Assembly: GCA_021156365.1 (NCBI GenBank)
Contig: JAJNDK010000016.1
Span: 1 to 64,000 of the forward strand
Length of the DNA: 64,000 nucleotides
Direction of reading: 5' to 3'
Source: Bacteroidota bacterium
GTDB lineage: Bacteria > Bacteroidota > Bacteroidia > B-17B0 > Aurantibacillaceae
A program made the translations under genes and the position numbers. Positions within the stretch are counted from its first letter, which is position 1; every line of letters starts with the position of its first letter. Below the pieces are notes generated by a model. It was not told where the DNA came from. It worked only from the letters and a program-made list of their open reading frames with translations, and did not search any database. Positions 18,808 through 25,942 of the stretch are shown here, one piece after another.

Positions 18808-19731
18808 TTATTTTTTATTGTTTGAGTCCAGATGCGAAATAGCCATTAATTCTTTTATTGTTCTATCCATGCCCTGTGTAGAGCCATCGAGGAAGATCAC
18901 GTTACCCTTACCCTGCTCGGCAAAATTCTTGATAGATTCGGTCCACATACTGAAGAGGATAAAAGACGGATCGAGCTCAGCCTCGTTCATCATTTTTGCA
19001 GCACCCGACATCCCTTTGGCCACTTCTTCGCGGAATAAAGCAATACCCTGTCCGCGGAGCTGGGCAGCTTCTTTTTCGGCCTGAGCTGCAATTTTGATGG
19101 CATTCCCTTCTGCTTCGGCACCTTTTGTTTTGGTGATCAGTAAAGCCTGACCTTCGTTCTCTGCGGCAGCTTTCAGGTTGTTGGAAGCCACTACTTTTGC
19201 CATCGAGCGCATCACTTCTTCATCAAATGTAATATCATTCAGCTGGAGATCGATCAGGTGATATCCCCAGGATTCAAGCGTTTGATCCAATTGATCTTTT
19301 ACCGCTTCTACAATATCTCTCCGTAATAACAAAACCTCCGATTGTTTTTTGGTAGCAACGAAAGCCCTTACCGAACCTTCGATGGAACGTACGAGTGCCT
19401 GCATAAGATTTCGGTCATCAAGGAATTTAAAGGCTACGTTCTTGATCGTTTCTTCCCGCTGATCCAATACCGAATACAGCAGCATGGCCGTAAAATTCAC
19501 ATTGGCCTGATCCACCGTAACAGCCTGGAATCCCAGCTCTGCCGAACGGTTCTGGATACTGATCTTTTTTGTCACTCTTTCGATGATCGGCAGCTTAAAG
19601 TTTAAGCCGGGTGGTAAAGTCCTCCTGTATTTCCCGAAAATGGTTGTTACTGCTACTGTTCCCTGTTGAACAGTTTTGAAACTCATTAAAAGTAAAAGCG
19701 CGACAACGCCAAGGGTGATGTAAAGAGCCAT
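18808..19731 (-). CDS. SPFH/Band 7 (stomatin-like) membrane protein
   Basis: This 307-residue protein has one N-terminal membrane helix (MALYITLGVVALLLLMSF), an SPFH domain (about 25-190, with VQQGTVAVTTIFGKYRR and PGLNFKLPI), then an alanine/glutamate-rich coiled coil (about 190-240, QALLITKTKGAEAEGNAI). Band 7 proteins oligomerise into membrane microdomains and often sit beside proteases (HflKC with FtsH, stomatins with NfeD-type proteases). Here the following gene, 12 bases away, is an M48 protease, which supports the same principle with a different protease class. The substrates are unknown. Confidence 0.92.
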   Translation of the reverse strand: MALYITLGVVALLLLMSFKTVQQGTVAVTTIFGKYRRTLPPGLNFKLPIIERVTKKISIQNRSAELGFQAVTVDQANVNFTAMLLYSVLDQREETIKNVAFKFLDDRNLMQALVRSIEGSVRAFVATKKQSEVLLLRRDIVEAVKDQLDQTLESWGYHLIDLQLNDITFDEEVMRSMAKVVASNNLKAAAENEGQALLITKTKGAEAEGNAIKIAAQAEKEAAQLRGQGIALFREEVAKGMSGAAKMMNEAELDPSFILFSMWTESIKNFAEQGKGNVIFLDGSTQGMDRTIKELMAISHLDSNNKK

Positions 19732-19807
19732 AAATTAAAATTTGTATAAAACTACGGAAATCCGCTGAAAAAGCGAAACTTATCTTGCCGGCAAAAGCTC
19801 TTATATC

Positions 19808-21931
19808 CTACTGAATGATAAGCTTTTGAGTAACAGCGAATTTGCCATTACCTATCTTCAGAAAATAGATCCCGGGAAGGGCGGTCAATTGAAGGTTTTG
19901 TTTGTCGGTTGTCACCACACCCGTATATACAATTTGCCCGAGTGCATTGATCAGCTCTATTTTACTTCCCACCTGTTCTTTGCCTTGTAATTCAATCTGA
20001 ACGGCTCCATTCGTAGGATTTGGGTATACCATGAAAGTCCCTGACAGCTTATTCATTGTTTGAATGCCGATCGGGTTCTGGCAGGTAAGTGCACCGTAAC
20101 CATCCAGCTTGCCATAGCCATAGGTATTGTTTGGATTGGGCCCTGTGAAACCATCATGGATGGCACAGGTAATGATGTCCTGTTTCAATTGCTGATAAGT
20201 AGCTGTCGGGTACATTTCGAAATACAAAGCGGCGAGCCCCGCCACAACAGGTGATGCAGCCGATGTTCCGCCAAAGATCATATGCATACTGTCCTGCGTA
20301 ACGATATAGGGGAAATTGATCGCCAGCCAGCCCATGAAGGTTTGTTCACCTACCGTAACAATGTTCTCTCCTGTGGCACTGATATCCGGCTTGATACGCC
20401 CGTCGCGTGTGGGTCCCAGACTGGAGTTATCAAAAATGCTGTCTACCACTCCCGGAAAAAAACTAAGTGTATCACGCACATCTATGTAACTATCGCGCCC
20501 TACGTAATTTCCTACACTGATGACCTTGTTGCTGCATTGCAGACTGGTACACATTGTTTGCAATGTATCCGTTCGTTTATAATAGATCATATCAGGGCGG
20601 ATCGCTGTGGAAGGCAGATTCGTATACTTATAATCGAAATTCCAGGAATCGAAATAACCGGAACCTGTAGTTTCAAAAGACCAGAAATAGCCAACACTAT
20701 CGGGTACTACCATCACCGAAAATATGACCAGACTATCGACCACATCCGTATAGGAACTAACAATCCCAATCCTGTTGCCATTGTTCCATAAGGTGTCTGT
20801 TCTCAGCACCGCCAGTGAAGAATCTGCGTTCCGGTAACCGATGTTTCCCCTGTATGAATAACTTATTTTATCTGAAGCGCCAATAGTAAACTGTACATTC
20901 CTGAAATCCGCTGTATCTGCATATACATCGAATATGACCGGATCGGCAGCATTCACATTAGGCGCCTGCAGCCAGGTAAAATTCGTATCGGCATTTACAG
21001 CATATCCCAAATGGAAGGGAATATTTCCTCCGTTACCGTTGGCTGCCACCACTGCCCGCCCGCTCTGTGCAGTCAGCATGTTATCGATAGCCTGCGCCTG
21101 CAGATCTGTTCCGTCGTGTGAACCATAGTAATCACCCAGACTGATATTGATCACGCAGGGTTTTCCTTCCAATGCGGCTTTTGCAAAAATATAATCCATC
21201 GCATCCACAACAGTCGGTCCGGGATTCGTAAAATCAAGCGAAACAAAAATAATATCCGCTTCCGGAGCAATACCTCGATACTGGAAAGCAGAATTACCGT
21301 TGCCGGCAGCTACTCCTGTTACTTTGGTGCCGTGGCCTCCGTTGGTATAATCCGTATGATTGCTCAGGCCGCTGTCGAGCTGTACCCCGCTCCACTCCTG
21401 GCCATAATTGTATGGCATGGGTGTATTCAGCGAATCTGCCTGTGCCTGATCCCAGATCCAGAGTACACGCGACTTTCCACTGCTGTCTTTAAAATCGGGA
21501 TGTGAATAGTCGATCCCGGTATCAATTACCCCGATGATCACATCTTTTCCTTTGTATCCCTGTGTAAGCGGAATTTGTCCTGCATGAACAGGAGTGATAT
21601 TGTTTTTCGACAGCGAGGAATCGTCCAGTACCTTGTAGTGCTGGATATTTAGCTCCATACGCTGAATGCAGCCTGCAGCCGACATCTTCTGCAGATCGGT
21701 TCCTTTTCCACGAATAACAGAAGTGTTTTTTACTGCATATAAAAACTCAAGTCCCAGTTTTTTTGCCTGTTCTTCCACCTGTGCGGCATCGCCTTTCGCT
21801 ATCACCGTGTAGATCGCATCACCATGCTGCTGAATAGCTTTTACCAGCGGAAAGTTAAGTTTGCTGCTTTGTTGGGCAAAAATCAGGGAAGAAAGGAATA
21901 AAAAAGGCAGGAGAAATTTGGATATGGGCAT
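19808..21931 (-). CDS. Secreted subtilisin-like serine protease with T9SS sorting domain
   Basis: This 707-residue S8 peptidase has a signal peptide (FLLPFLFLSSLIFAQ), an inhibitor-like prodomain, then the catalytic triad: D137 in GVIDTGID, H200 in GGHGTKVTGVAAG and S557 in GGTSAASPVVAGLAAL. A beta-rich insert of about 200 residues separates His and Ser, much longer than in subtilisin. The final 80 residues (FMVYPNPTNG..., LTALPGIYFLKI, QKLIIQ) are a T9SS type A sorting domain, so it is exported to the surface or medium, probably for protein degradation. An alternative start 48 bases upstream would overlap the divergent adenylation gene; the ATG just before the signal peptide (21931) is preferred. 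Confidence 0.93.
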   Translation of the reverse strand: MPISKFLLPFLFLSSLIFAQQSSKLNFPLVKAIQQHGDAIYTVIAKGDAAQVEEQAKKLGLEFLYAVKNTSVIRGKGTDLQKMSAAGCIQRMELNIQHYKVLDDSSLSKNNITPVHAGQIPLTQGYKGKDVIIGVIDTGIDYSHPDFKDSSGKSRVLWIWDQAQADSLNTPMPYNYGQEWSGVQLDSGLSNHTDYTNGGHGTKVTGVAAGNGNSAFQYRGIAPEADIIFVSLDFTNPGPTVVDAMDYIFAKAALEGKPCVINISLGDYYGSHDGTDLQAQAIDNMLTAQSGRAVVAANGNGGNIPFHLGYAVNADTNFTWLQAPNVNAADPVIFDVYADTADFRNVQFTIGASDKISYSYRGNIGYRNADSSLAVLRTDTLWNNGNRIGIVSSYTDVVDSLVIFSVMVVPDSVGYFWSFETTGSGYFDSWNFDYKYTNLPSTAIRPDMIYYKRTDTLQTMCTSLQCSNKVISVGNYVGRDSYIDVRDTLSFFPGVVDSIFDNSSLGPTRDGRIKPDISATGENIVTVGEQTFMGWLAINFPYIVTQDSMHMIFGGTSAASPVVAGLAALYFEMYPTATYQQLKQDIITCAIHDGFTGPNPNNTYGYGKLDGYGALTCQNPIGIQTMNKLSGTFMVYPNPTNGAVQIELQGKEQVGSKIELINALGQIVYTGVVTTDKQNLQLTALPGIYFLKIGNGKFAVTQKLIIQ

Positions 21932-21972
21932 GTTCTGGAAATATTTACGAAATTTACAAAGGAATAAGCAAA

Positions 21973-23490
21973 ATGTCAAACACGGGAACTAAATATACGA
22001 TCACGGAAAACGATACGTCTTTGTGCGCAGGTTTCCTGTTTTGGTTGCAGCATTCACCAGATGCTCCTGCCCTTCATATCAATGATACACTCTACACGTA
22101 TCAGCAATTGTTTGATATAGCTATTCCAGTATACGAAGAATTGAAAAAATATCCGAAAGAAAATATAGGGATCTATTGTACACCGGATGTATACTCCTAT
22201 GCATCTATTCTTGCCATCTCCCTCGCTGGAGGCTGTTATGTGCCCCTGAATGTAAAATATCCGAATGCAAAGCTGCGCCATATCATCCGTGATTGTGAGC
22301 TGGAATTGCTGCTGGTACACGGTTCGAAATATGATGTGCCTCCCCTGGAAAAACTGCAGGTAGTAGACACCTCCCTGCTGAAAAAAGTAACTATTACCGA
22401 TGAAGCTCCTGCTTTCATAAGTCAGCACTATGCATATATTCTTTACACATCCGGAACCACGGGAGAGCCCAAAGGAGTGCCGATAAGTAAAAGAAATGTG
22501 AATGCCTTTTTCGGGTTCTTCCTGCAGGAATACGATTTTAATCCGAAAGATCGTTTTTTACAACCCTACGAATTGAGCTTTGACGTATCCGTTTTTTCCG
22601 TTTTTTGTGCATGGAATGCAGGAGCTTCGGTTTATGTAGTAAAGGATGCTCCTGCTAAATACCTGGAGATCTTTAAAACCATTCAAAACCACGGGATCAC
22701 TGTTTCCAGCATGGTTCCTGGCGTGTTGAAACTGGCTGCTCCTTTCTTACAGGAGTTTCATTTTCCTGAGCTACGGTATTCTTTCTTCTCCGGGGATGCT
22801 CTGTACCAGCCGGATGTACAGAAGTGGAAGCCATGCATTCCGAATGCACAGATCCACAATTTTTATGGCCCCACCGAAACAACGATCGTATGCACACGGT
22901 ATTGCTGGGATGAACAAACATCGGCTGCAGAAAGTCATTCCGGTATTGTTCCGCTTGGCAAAGTCTTTCCCGGCATGCATTTTATCTTAGTGGATGAAGC
23001 CGGCAGCCTTATTGATGAAGAAGACATACATAAAAACGCAGGTGAGCTTTGTTTCAATGGGGAACAGGTGATCGATAAGTATGTCGGCAATCGGTCTGCT
23101 GAAAGTTTTTTTGAGCACAATGGCAAAACCTGGTATAAAACAGGGGATTGGGCCAGTGTAAATAAACAAGGAGATCTTATTTTCCGCGGACGACATGACA
23201 CGCAGGTGAAAATAAACGGTTACAGAGTGGAGCTGACAGAGATCGAAAAAAACATTTCCTTACTGACTAAACAGGAATGCAAAGTAATAATGGGTAATCC
23301 GAGCGAACTCCCTGTTCTGATCGCCTTTGTGGAAGGAAGCAAATACACCGAAAGAGAGATGAGAAATGAGCTCAGCTGGTACCTGCCTTCTTATATGCTG
23401 CCTTCAAAAATTATCTTTGTGGAAGCCTTTCCGAAAAACGAGAACGGGAAAACCGATATGAACAAACTAAAAAGAATGCTGTATGCCTGA
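21973..23490 (+). CDS. Stand-alone amino-acid adenylation enzyme (AMP-binding)
   Basis: This 505-residue ANL-superfamily enzyme activates a carboxylate with ATP and passes it to a carrier protein. Core motifs: A3 YTSGTTGEPKG (158-168), A5 NFYGPTETTIVC, A7 YKTGDWA, A8 RGRHDTQVKINGYRVE and A10 NENGKTDMNK with the catalytic Lys. D204 in SFDVSVF corresponds to the Asp that binds the alpha-amino group in NRPS A domains and DltA, which favours an amino-acid substrate. The next gene overlaps by 8 bases and encodes a carrier protein, the natural acceptor. Unlike dlt operons there is no DltB or DltD, and unlike NRPS there is no condensation domain. The substrate and fate of the carrier-bound residue are unknown. 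Confidence 0.85.
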   Translation: MSNTGTKYTITENDTSLCAGFLFWLQHSPDAPALHINDTLYTYQQLFDIAIPVYEELKKYPKENIGIYCTPDVYSYASILAISLAGGCYVPLNVKYPNAKLRHIIRDCELELLLVHGSKYDVPPLEKLQVVDTSLLKKVTITDEAPAFISQHYAYILYTSGTTGEPKGVPISKRNVNAFFGFFLQEYDFNPKDRFLQPYELSFDVSVFSVFCAWNAGASVYVVKDAPAKYLEIFKTIQNHGITVSSMVPGVLKLAAPFLQEFHFPELRYSFFSGDALYQPDVQKWKPCIPNAQIHNFYGPTETTIVCTRYCWDEQTSAAESHSGIVPLGKVFPGMHFILVDEAGSLIDEEDIHKNAGELCFNGEQVIDKYVGNRSAESFFEHNGKTWYKTGDWASVNKQGDLIFRGRHDTQVKINGYRVELTEIEKNISLLTKQECKVIMGNPSELPVLIAFVEGSKYTEREMRNELSWYLPSYMLPSKIIFVEAFPKNENGKTDMNKLKRMLYA

Positions 23491-23719
23491 GCCATTGCTT
23501 CAACAGTTGCAGGAAGTTTTCAGAAATGTATTTGAGAACAGCAGCCTGATCATAACCGATGCTACTAACGCAGCCGATATCCATGGCTGGGATTCACTTA
23601 CGCACATGCACCTGCTGCACCGTATCGAAGAGCAGTTCCGGATCCGCTTCAGCTTTAATGAAGTGAGTGCTTTTGAGAATGTGGGGGATATTGTAAAGAC
23701 CCTTCAGAAGAAAATATAG
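23483..23719 (+). CDS. Acyl/peptidyl carrier protein
   Basis: This 78-residue carrier protein has the phosphopantetheine attachment site GWDSLTHMHLL, with S38 as the modified serine. The helix following (RIEEQFRIRFSFNEV) fits the fold. Its start lies 8 bases inside the end of the adenylation gene, so the two are almost surely co-translated and work as a loading pair. It is shorter and less acidic than a fatty-acid AcpP and lacks its DSLDTVE signature. No thioesterase, transferase or condensation gene follows; the next genes are queE and rpe. Confidence 0.88.
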   Translation: MPEPLLQQLQEVFRNVFENSSLIITDATNAADIHGWDSLTHMHLLHRIEEQFRIRFSFNEVSAFENVGDIVKTLQKKI

Positions 23720-23720
23720 G

Positions 23721-23804
23721 CACGCAGAGATGCAGAGACCGCTAAGCCCGGTAGGAATATTCCCCTTTTCGCGTTACACTTTGCGCTCTCTGCGTCTTTG
23801 CGAG
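23721..23804. repeat. Palindromic repeat, CTCTGCGTCTTTGCG family
   Basis: The left arm CACGCAGAGATGCAGAGACC (23721-23740) is the inverted relative of the right arm TTTGCGCTCTCTGCGTCTTTGCG (around 23781-23803), with about 40 bases between. A degenerate relative is at 14061-14104. It sits between the carrier protein gene and queE. Confidence 0.7.
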
Positions 23805-23829
23805 AAACCACATTAATTCCTTATCTTTG
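23797..23829 (+). promoter_or_regulatory. queE promoter using the repeat's TTTG
   Basis: TATCTTTG at 23822-23829 is a -7 element. TTTG at 23797-23800, inside the repeat's right arm, lies 21 bases upstream. The ATG of queE is at 23841, giving a short leader. Confidence 0.65.
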
Positions 23830-23840
23830 CAGCCTTATTT

Positions 23841-24497
23841 ATGGCACATTACAAACTATCGGGATTATCGGACGAGCAGCAGTCGCAACTGGATGCAGGG
23901 ACATTGCTTCCTTTGATGGAAGAGTTCTACACCATCCAGGGAGAAGGATACAATACCGGCAAAGCTGCTTATTTCATCCGGATCGGTGGATGTGATGTGG
24001 GATGTCATTGGTGCGATGTAAAAGAGAGCTGGAATGCTTCCATTCATCCGCTTACTGCCAGCGACACGATCATTGAGCATGCAATGGCCTGGCCCGGAAA
24101 AGCAGTAGTGGTGACGGGAGGAGAACCATTGCAGTACAAGCTCGATTACCTGACCGCTAAACTGAAAAGCAAAGGGATCCAGACTTTTATTGAAACATCC
24201 GGAGCCTACCCGCTTAGTGGTGATTGGGACTGGATCTGCCTTTCCCCGAAAAAGACCATGCTGCCCCTCGGAGAGATCTATACAAAAGCACACGAGCTGA
24301 AGATCATCGTATTCAATAAACACGACCTGATCTGGGCACAGGAACAGGCTTCAAAAGTCAGTAAGGAGTGTAAACTGTACCTGCAGCCCGAATGGAGCAA
24401 ACGCAATGAGATCATGCCGCTGATCGTTGATTTTATAAAAGAAAATCCGCAGTGGAGAGTGTCGCTGCAGACACATAAATACCTCAATATCCCTTAG
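23841..24497 (+). CDS. queE: 7-carboxy-7-deazaguanine synthase
   Basis: QueE is a radical SAM enzyme that converts 6-carboxy-tetrahydropterin to 7-carboxy-7-deazaguanine in the queuosine pathway. The 218-residue protein shows EEFYTIQGEGYNTGKAAYFIR, then the cluster motif CX3CX2C at C51, C55 and C58 (GGCDVGCHWCD) and the SAM-binding VVTGGEPLQY. It binds a [4Fe-4S] cluster. The rest ends with QTHKYLNIP, typical of the short Bacteroidota QueE. Other queuosine genes (queC, queD) are not in the window. It is served by its own promoter. The following rpe gene is separated by about 140 bases. Confidence 0.95.
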   Translation: MAHYKLSGLSDEQQSQLDAGTLLPLMEEFYTIQGEGYNTGKAAYFIRIGGCDVGCHWCDVKESWNASIHPLTASDTIIEHAMAWPGKAVVVTGGEPLQYKLDYLTAKLKSKGIQTFIETSGAYPLSGDWDWICLSPKKTMLPLGEIYTKAHELKIIVFNKHDLIWAQEQASKVSKECKLYLQPEWSKRNEIMPLIVDFIKENPQWRVSLQTHKYLNIP

Positions 24498-24637
24498 GTT
24501 ATTTCGGGTTATTTATTTGGGGTTATTTATTGATTACACAAGATGCATCAACCAAAAACCCGGGATTTATCTCTTCTTTCGGAATGAAAAATTCCTCCTA
24601 TTGCGATAATTGCTATTTTTACCAAAAAAAATAATTT

Positions 24638-25285
24638 ATGTCTCACATAGTTGCTCCATCTGTACTTTCTGCTGATTTTGGTAATCTTCAGCGTGATATT
24701 GAAATGATCAATAACAGTGCTGCCGACTGGTTCCATGTGGATATAATGGACGGCGTTTTCGTTCCGAATATTTCTTTTGGTTTCCCCGTACTGAAATCTC
24801 TGCAGAAACATGCAAAAAAACCGCTGGACGTGCATTTGATGATCGTGGATCCTGACAGATACACCCAGGCTTTTAAGGATGCGGGAGCAGAAGTGCTTAC
24901 CTTTCATATCGAGGCCTGCCCGCATTTGCACCGCAGTATGCAGAATATCCGCAGTCTCGGGATGAAAGCAGGAGTTGCCATCAATCCGCATACTTCCGTG
25001 GAACTGTTGCAGGATATCATCGCTGATATTGACCTCGTGTGCGTAATGAGTGTGAATCCCGGATTTGGCGGACAAAAATTCATTGAGAATACCTACAAAA
25101 AAGTGGCAAGGTTGAAAGATATGATCCTGCACTCAGGCTCCAAAGCCCTGATAGAAATTGATGGCGGGGTGGATATGAATAATTACCGGAAATTGGTGGA
25201 TACCGGCGCTGATGTGCTGGTGGCAGGAAATACGGTGTTTTCGAGCAGCAATCCTGCTGAGACGATCATTGCACTGAAAAAATAA
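24638..25285 (+). CDS. rpe: Ribulose-phosphate 3-epimerase
   Basis: Rpe interconverts ribulose-5-phosphate and xylulose-5-phosphate in the pentose phosphate pathway. The 215-residue TIM barrel shows APSVLSADFGNL, the metal-binding WFHVDIMDGVFVPNISFG, LDVHLMIVDPDRY, FHIEACPH, VMSVNPGFGGQKF and EIDGGVDMNN, all standard motifs. The length is typical. It is a stand-alone gene between queE and the converging rpmH gene; the gap downstream holds a palindromic repeat and a terminator that could also stop rpe transcription. Confidence 0.97.
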   Translation: MSHIVAPSVLSADFGNLQRDIEMINNSAADWFHVDIMDGVFVPNISFGFPVLKSLQKHAKKPLDVHLMIVDPDRYTQAFKDAGAEVLTFHIEACPHLHRSMQNIRSLGMKAGVAINPHTSVELLQDIIADIDLVCVMSVNPGFGGQKFIENTYKKVARLKDMILHSGSKALIEIDGGVDMNNYRKLVDTGADVLVAGNTVFSSSNPAETIIALKK

Positions 25286-25297
25286 TTAAGCTGAATA

Positions 25298-25450
25298 CAG
25301 ACACAGATTCCGCGGATTTCTCAGATATAATTTCTTTTTAAACTTTAATCTTAAATGAAGAATTTGCGCAGATTTCAATTAAAATGATCTGTGAAAATTT
25401 TAACGCCTCTACATTACCCAATCCGTGACATCTGCGAAATCTGTGTCTGG
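25298..25450. repeat. Inverted repeat element, CAGACACAGATTTCGCAGAT family
   Basis: The left arm CAGACACAGATTCCGCGGAT (25298-25317) is repeated in inverted form at the right end (ATCTGCGAAATCTGTGTCTG, about 25429-25448). Within the 150 bases between them are related words (GCGCAGATTT, ATGATCTGTGAAAAT). A related, rearranged copy lies at 44446-44792. The region has no convincing open reading frame and sits between convergent genes. Confidence 0.7.
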
Positions 25451-25456
25451 GAAGCT

Positions 25457-25486
25457 AAAAAATAAAAAAGACGCCCAGAAGGCGTC
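25457..25486 (-). terminator. Terminator for rpmH (may act both ways)
   Basis: GACGCC (25470-25475) and GGCGTC (25481-25486) form a stem with a five-base loop. On the minus strand it is followed by a T-rich run (complement of 25457-25469). It lies 29 bases past the rpmH stop, and the opposite side has TTTC. Confidence 0.8.
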
Positions 25487-25515
25487 TTTCCTATATAAAT
25501 AAGCAAACAAAACTA

Positions 25516-25671
25516 TTATTTGTGTGTTTTCTCGTCAGAAACAGTTAATTTTTTTCTGCCTTTTTCTCTGCGGGAAGCTATTACCCTGCGACCATTAGCG
25601 CTCGCCATTCTTTCACGGAAACCGTGTTTGTTTTTACGTTTACGCTGCGATGGTTGGAATGTACGTTTCAT
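25516..25671 (-). CDS. rpmH: 50S ribosomal protein L34
   Basis: This small gene on the minus strand encodes a 51-residue basic protein, [18 protein letters not shown] followed by [13 protein letters not shown] and [20 protein letters not shown]. It matches ribosomal protein L34 over its full length (the typical size is 44-53 residues). It has its own promoter and terminator. The usual neighbours rnpA, dnaA and oriC are not beside it, so this is not an origin marker here. It binds 23S rRNA in the large subunit. Confidence 0.97.
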   Translation of the reverse strand: MKRTFQPSQRKRKNKHGFRERMASANGRRVIASRREKGRKKLTVSDEKTHK

Positions 25672-25720
25672 GATATTCTAAAATTTATGCGTTAAAATTC
25701 GTTCTTTTAAAATCGGATGG

Positions 25721-25751
25721 CAAAGATAGAGAGTTTTTCCGTACCTGCAAA
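25721..25751 (-). promoter_or_regulatory. rpmH promoter
   Basis: On the minus strand TTTG (25751 to 25748) and TATCTTTG (25728 to 25721) are separated by exactly 19 bases, matching the full Bacteroidota consensus. The start codon is 49 bases downstream of the -7 element. Confidence 0.8.
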
Positions 25752-25942
25752 TTTTAATTGTCAAATTTTTTTGTGAAAAAATCCACCCGGATGGTTGTTT
25801 TTTTCACCTGCTGAAATCAACATCCGGCGGGCAGCATCCTCCCGGTTATCGATGAAATTGAATATTTTTTATCGAATCCACCCCGATTTGCCGGTATTTA
25901 TAGCATAAAGATAGTATTTTTGTACCTCTATTTGAGAATATT
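25752..25942. other. Divergent intergenic region between rpmH and the ABC exporter
   Basis: There is no coding sequence. CCGGATG and CATCCGG, about 30 bases apart (around 25788-25826), can pair as a long-looped stem, but no T-run or known RNA motif accompanies them. TATTTTTG at 25915-25922 is a plausible -7 element for the exporter gene (ATG at 25943). Confidence 0.4.

Noticed and set aside
21973-23719. DltA-DltC pair for D-alanylation
   Set aside because: DltB and DltD are absent and the organism appears Gram-negative; the pair is better described as an unassigned amino-acid loading module.
25788-25826. CCGGATG/CATCCGG stem as a terminator or riboswitch
   Set aside because: The loop is long, no T-run follows and no known aptamer motif is present.
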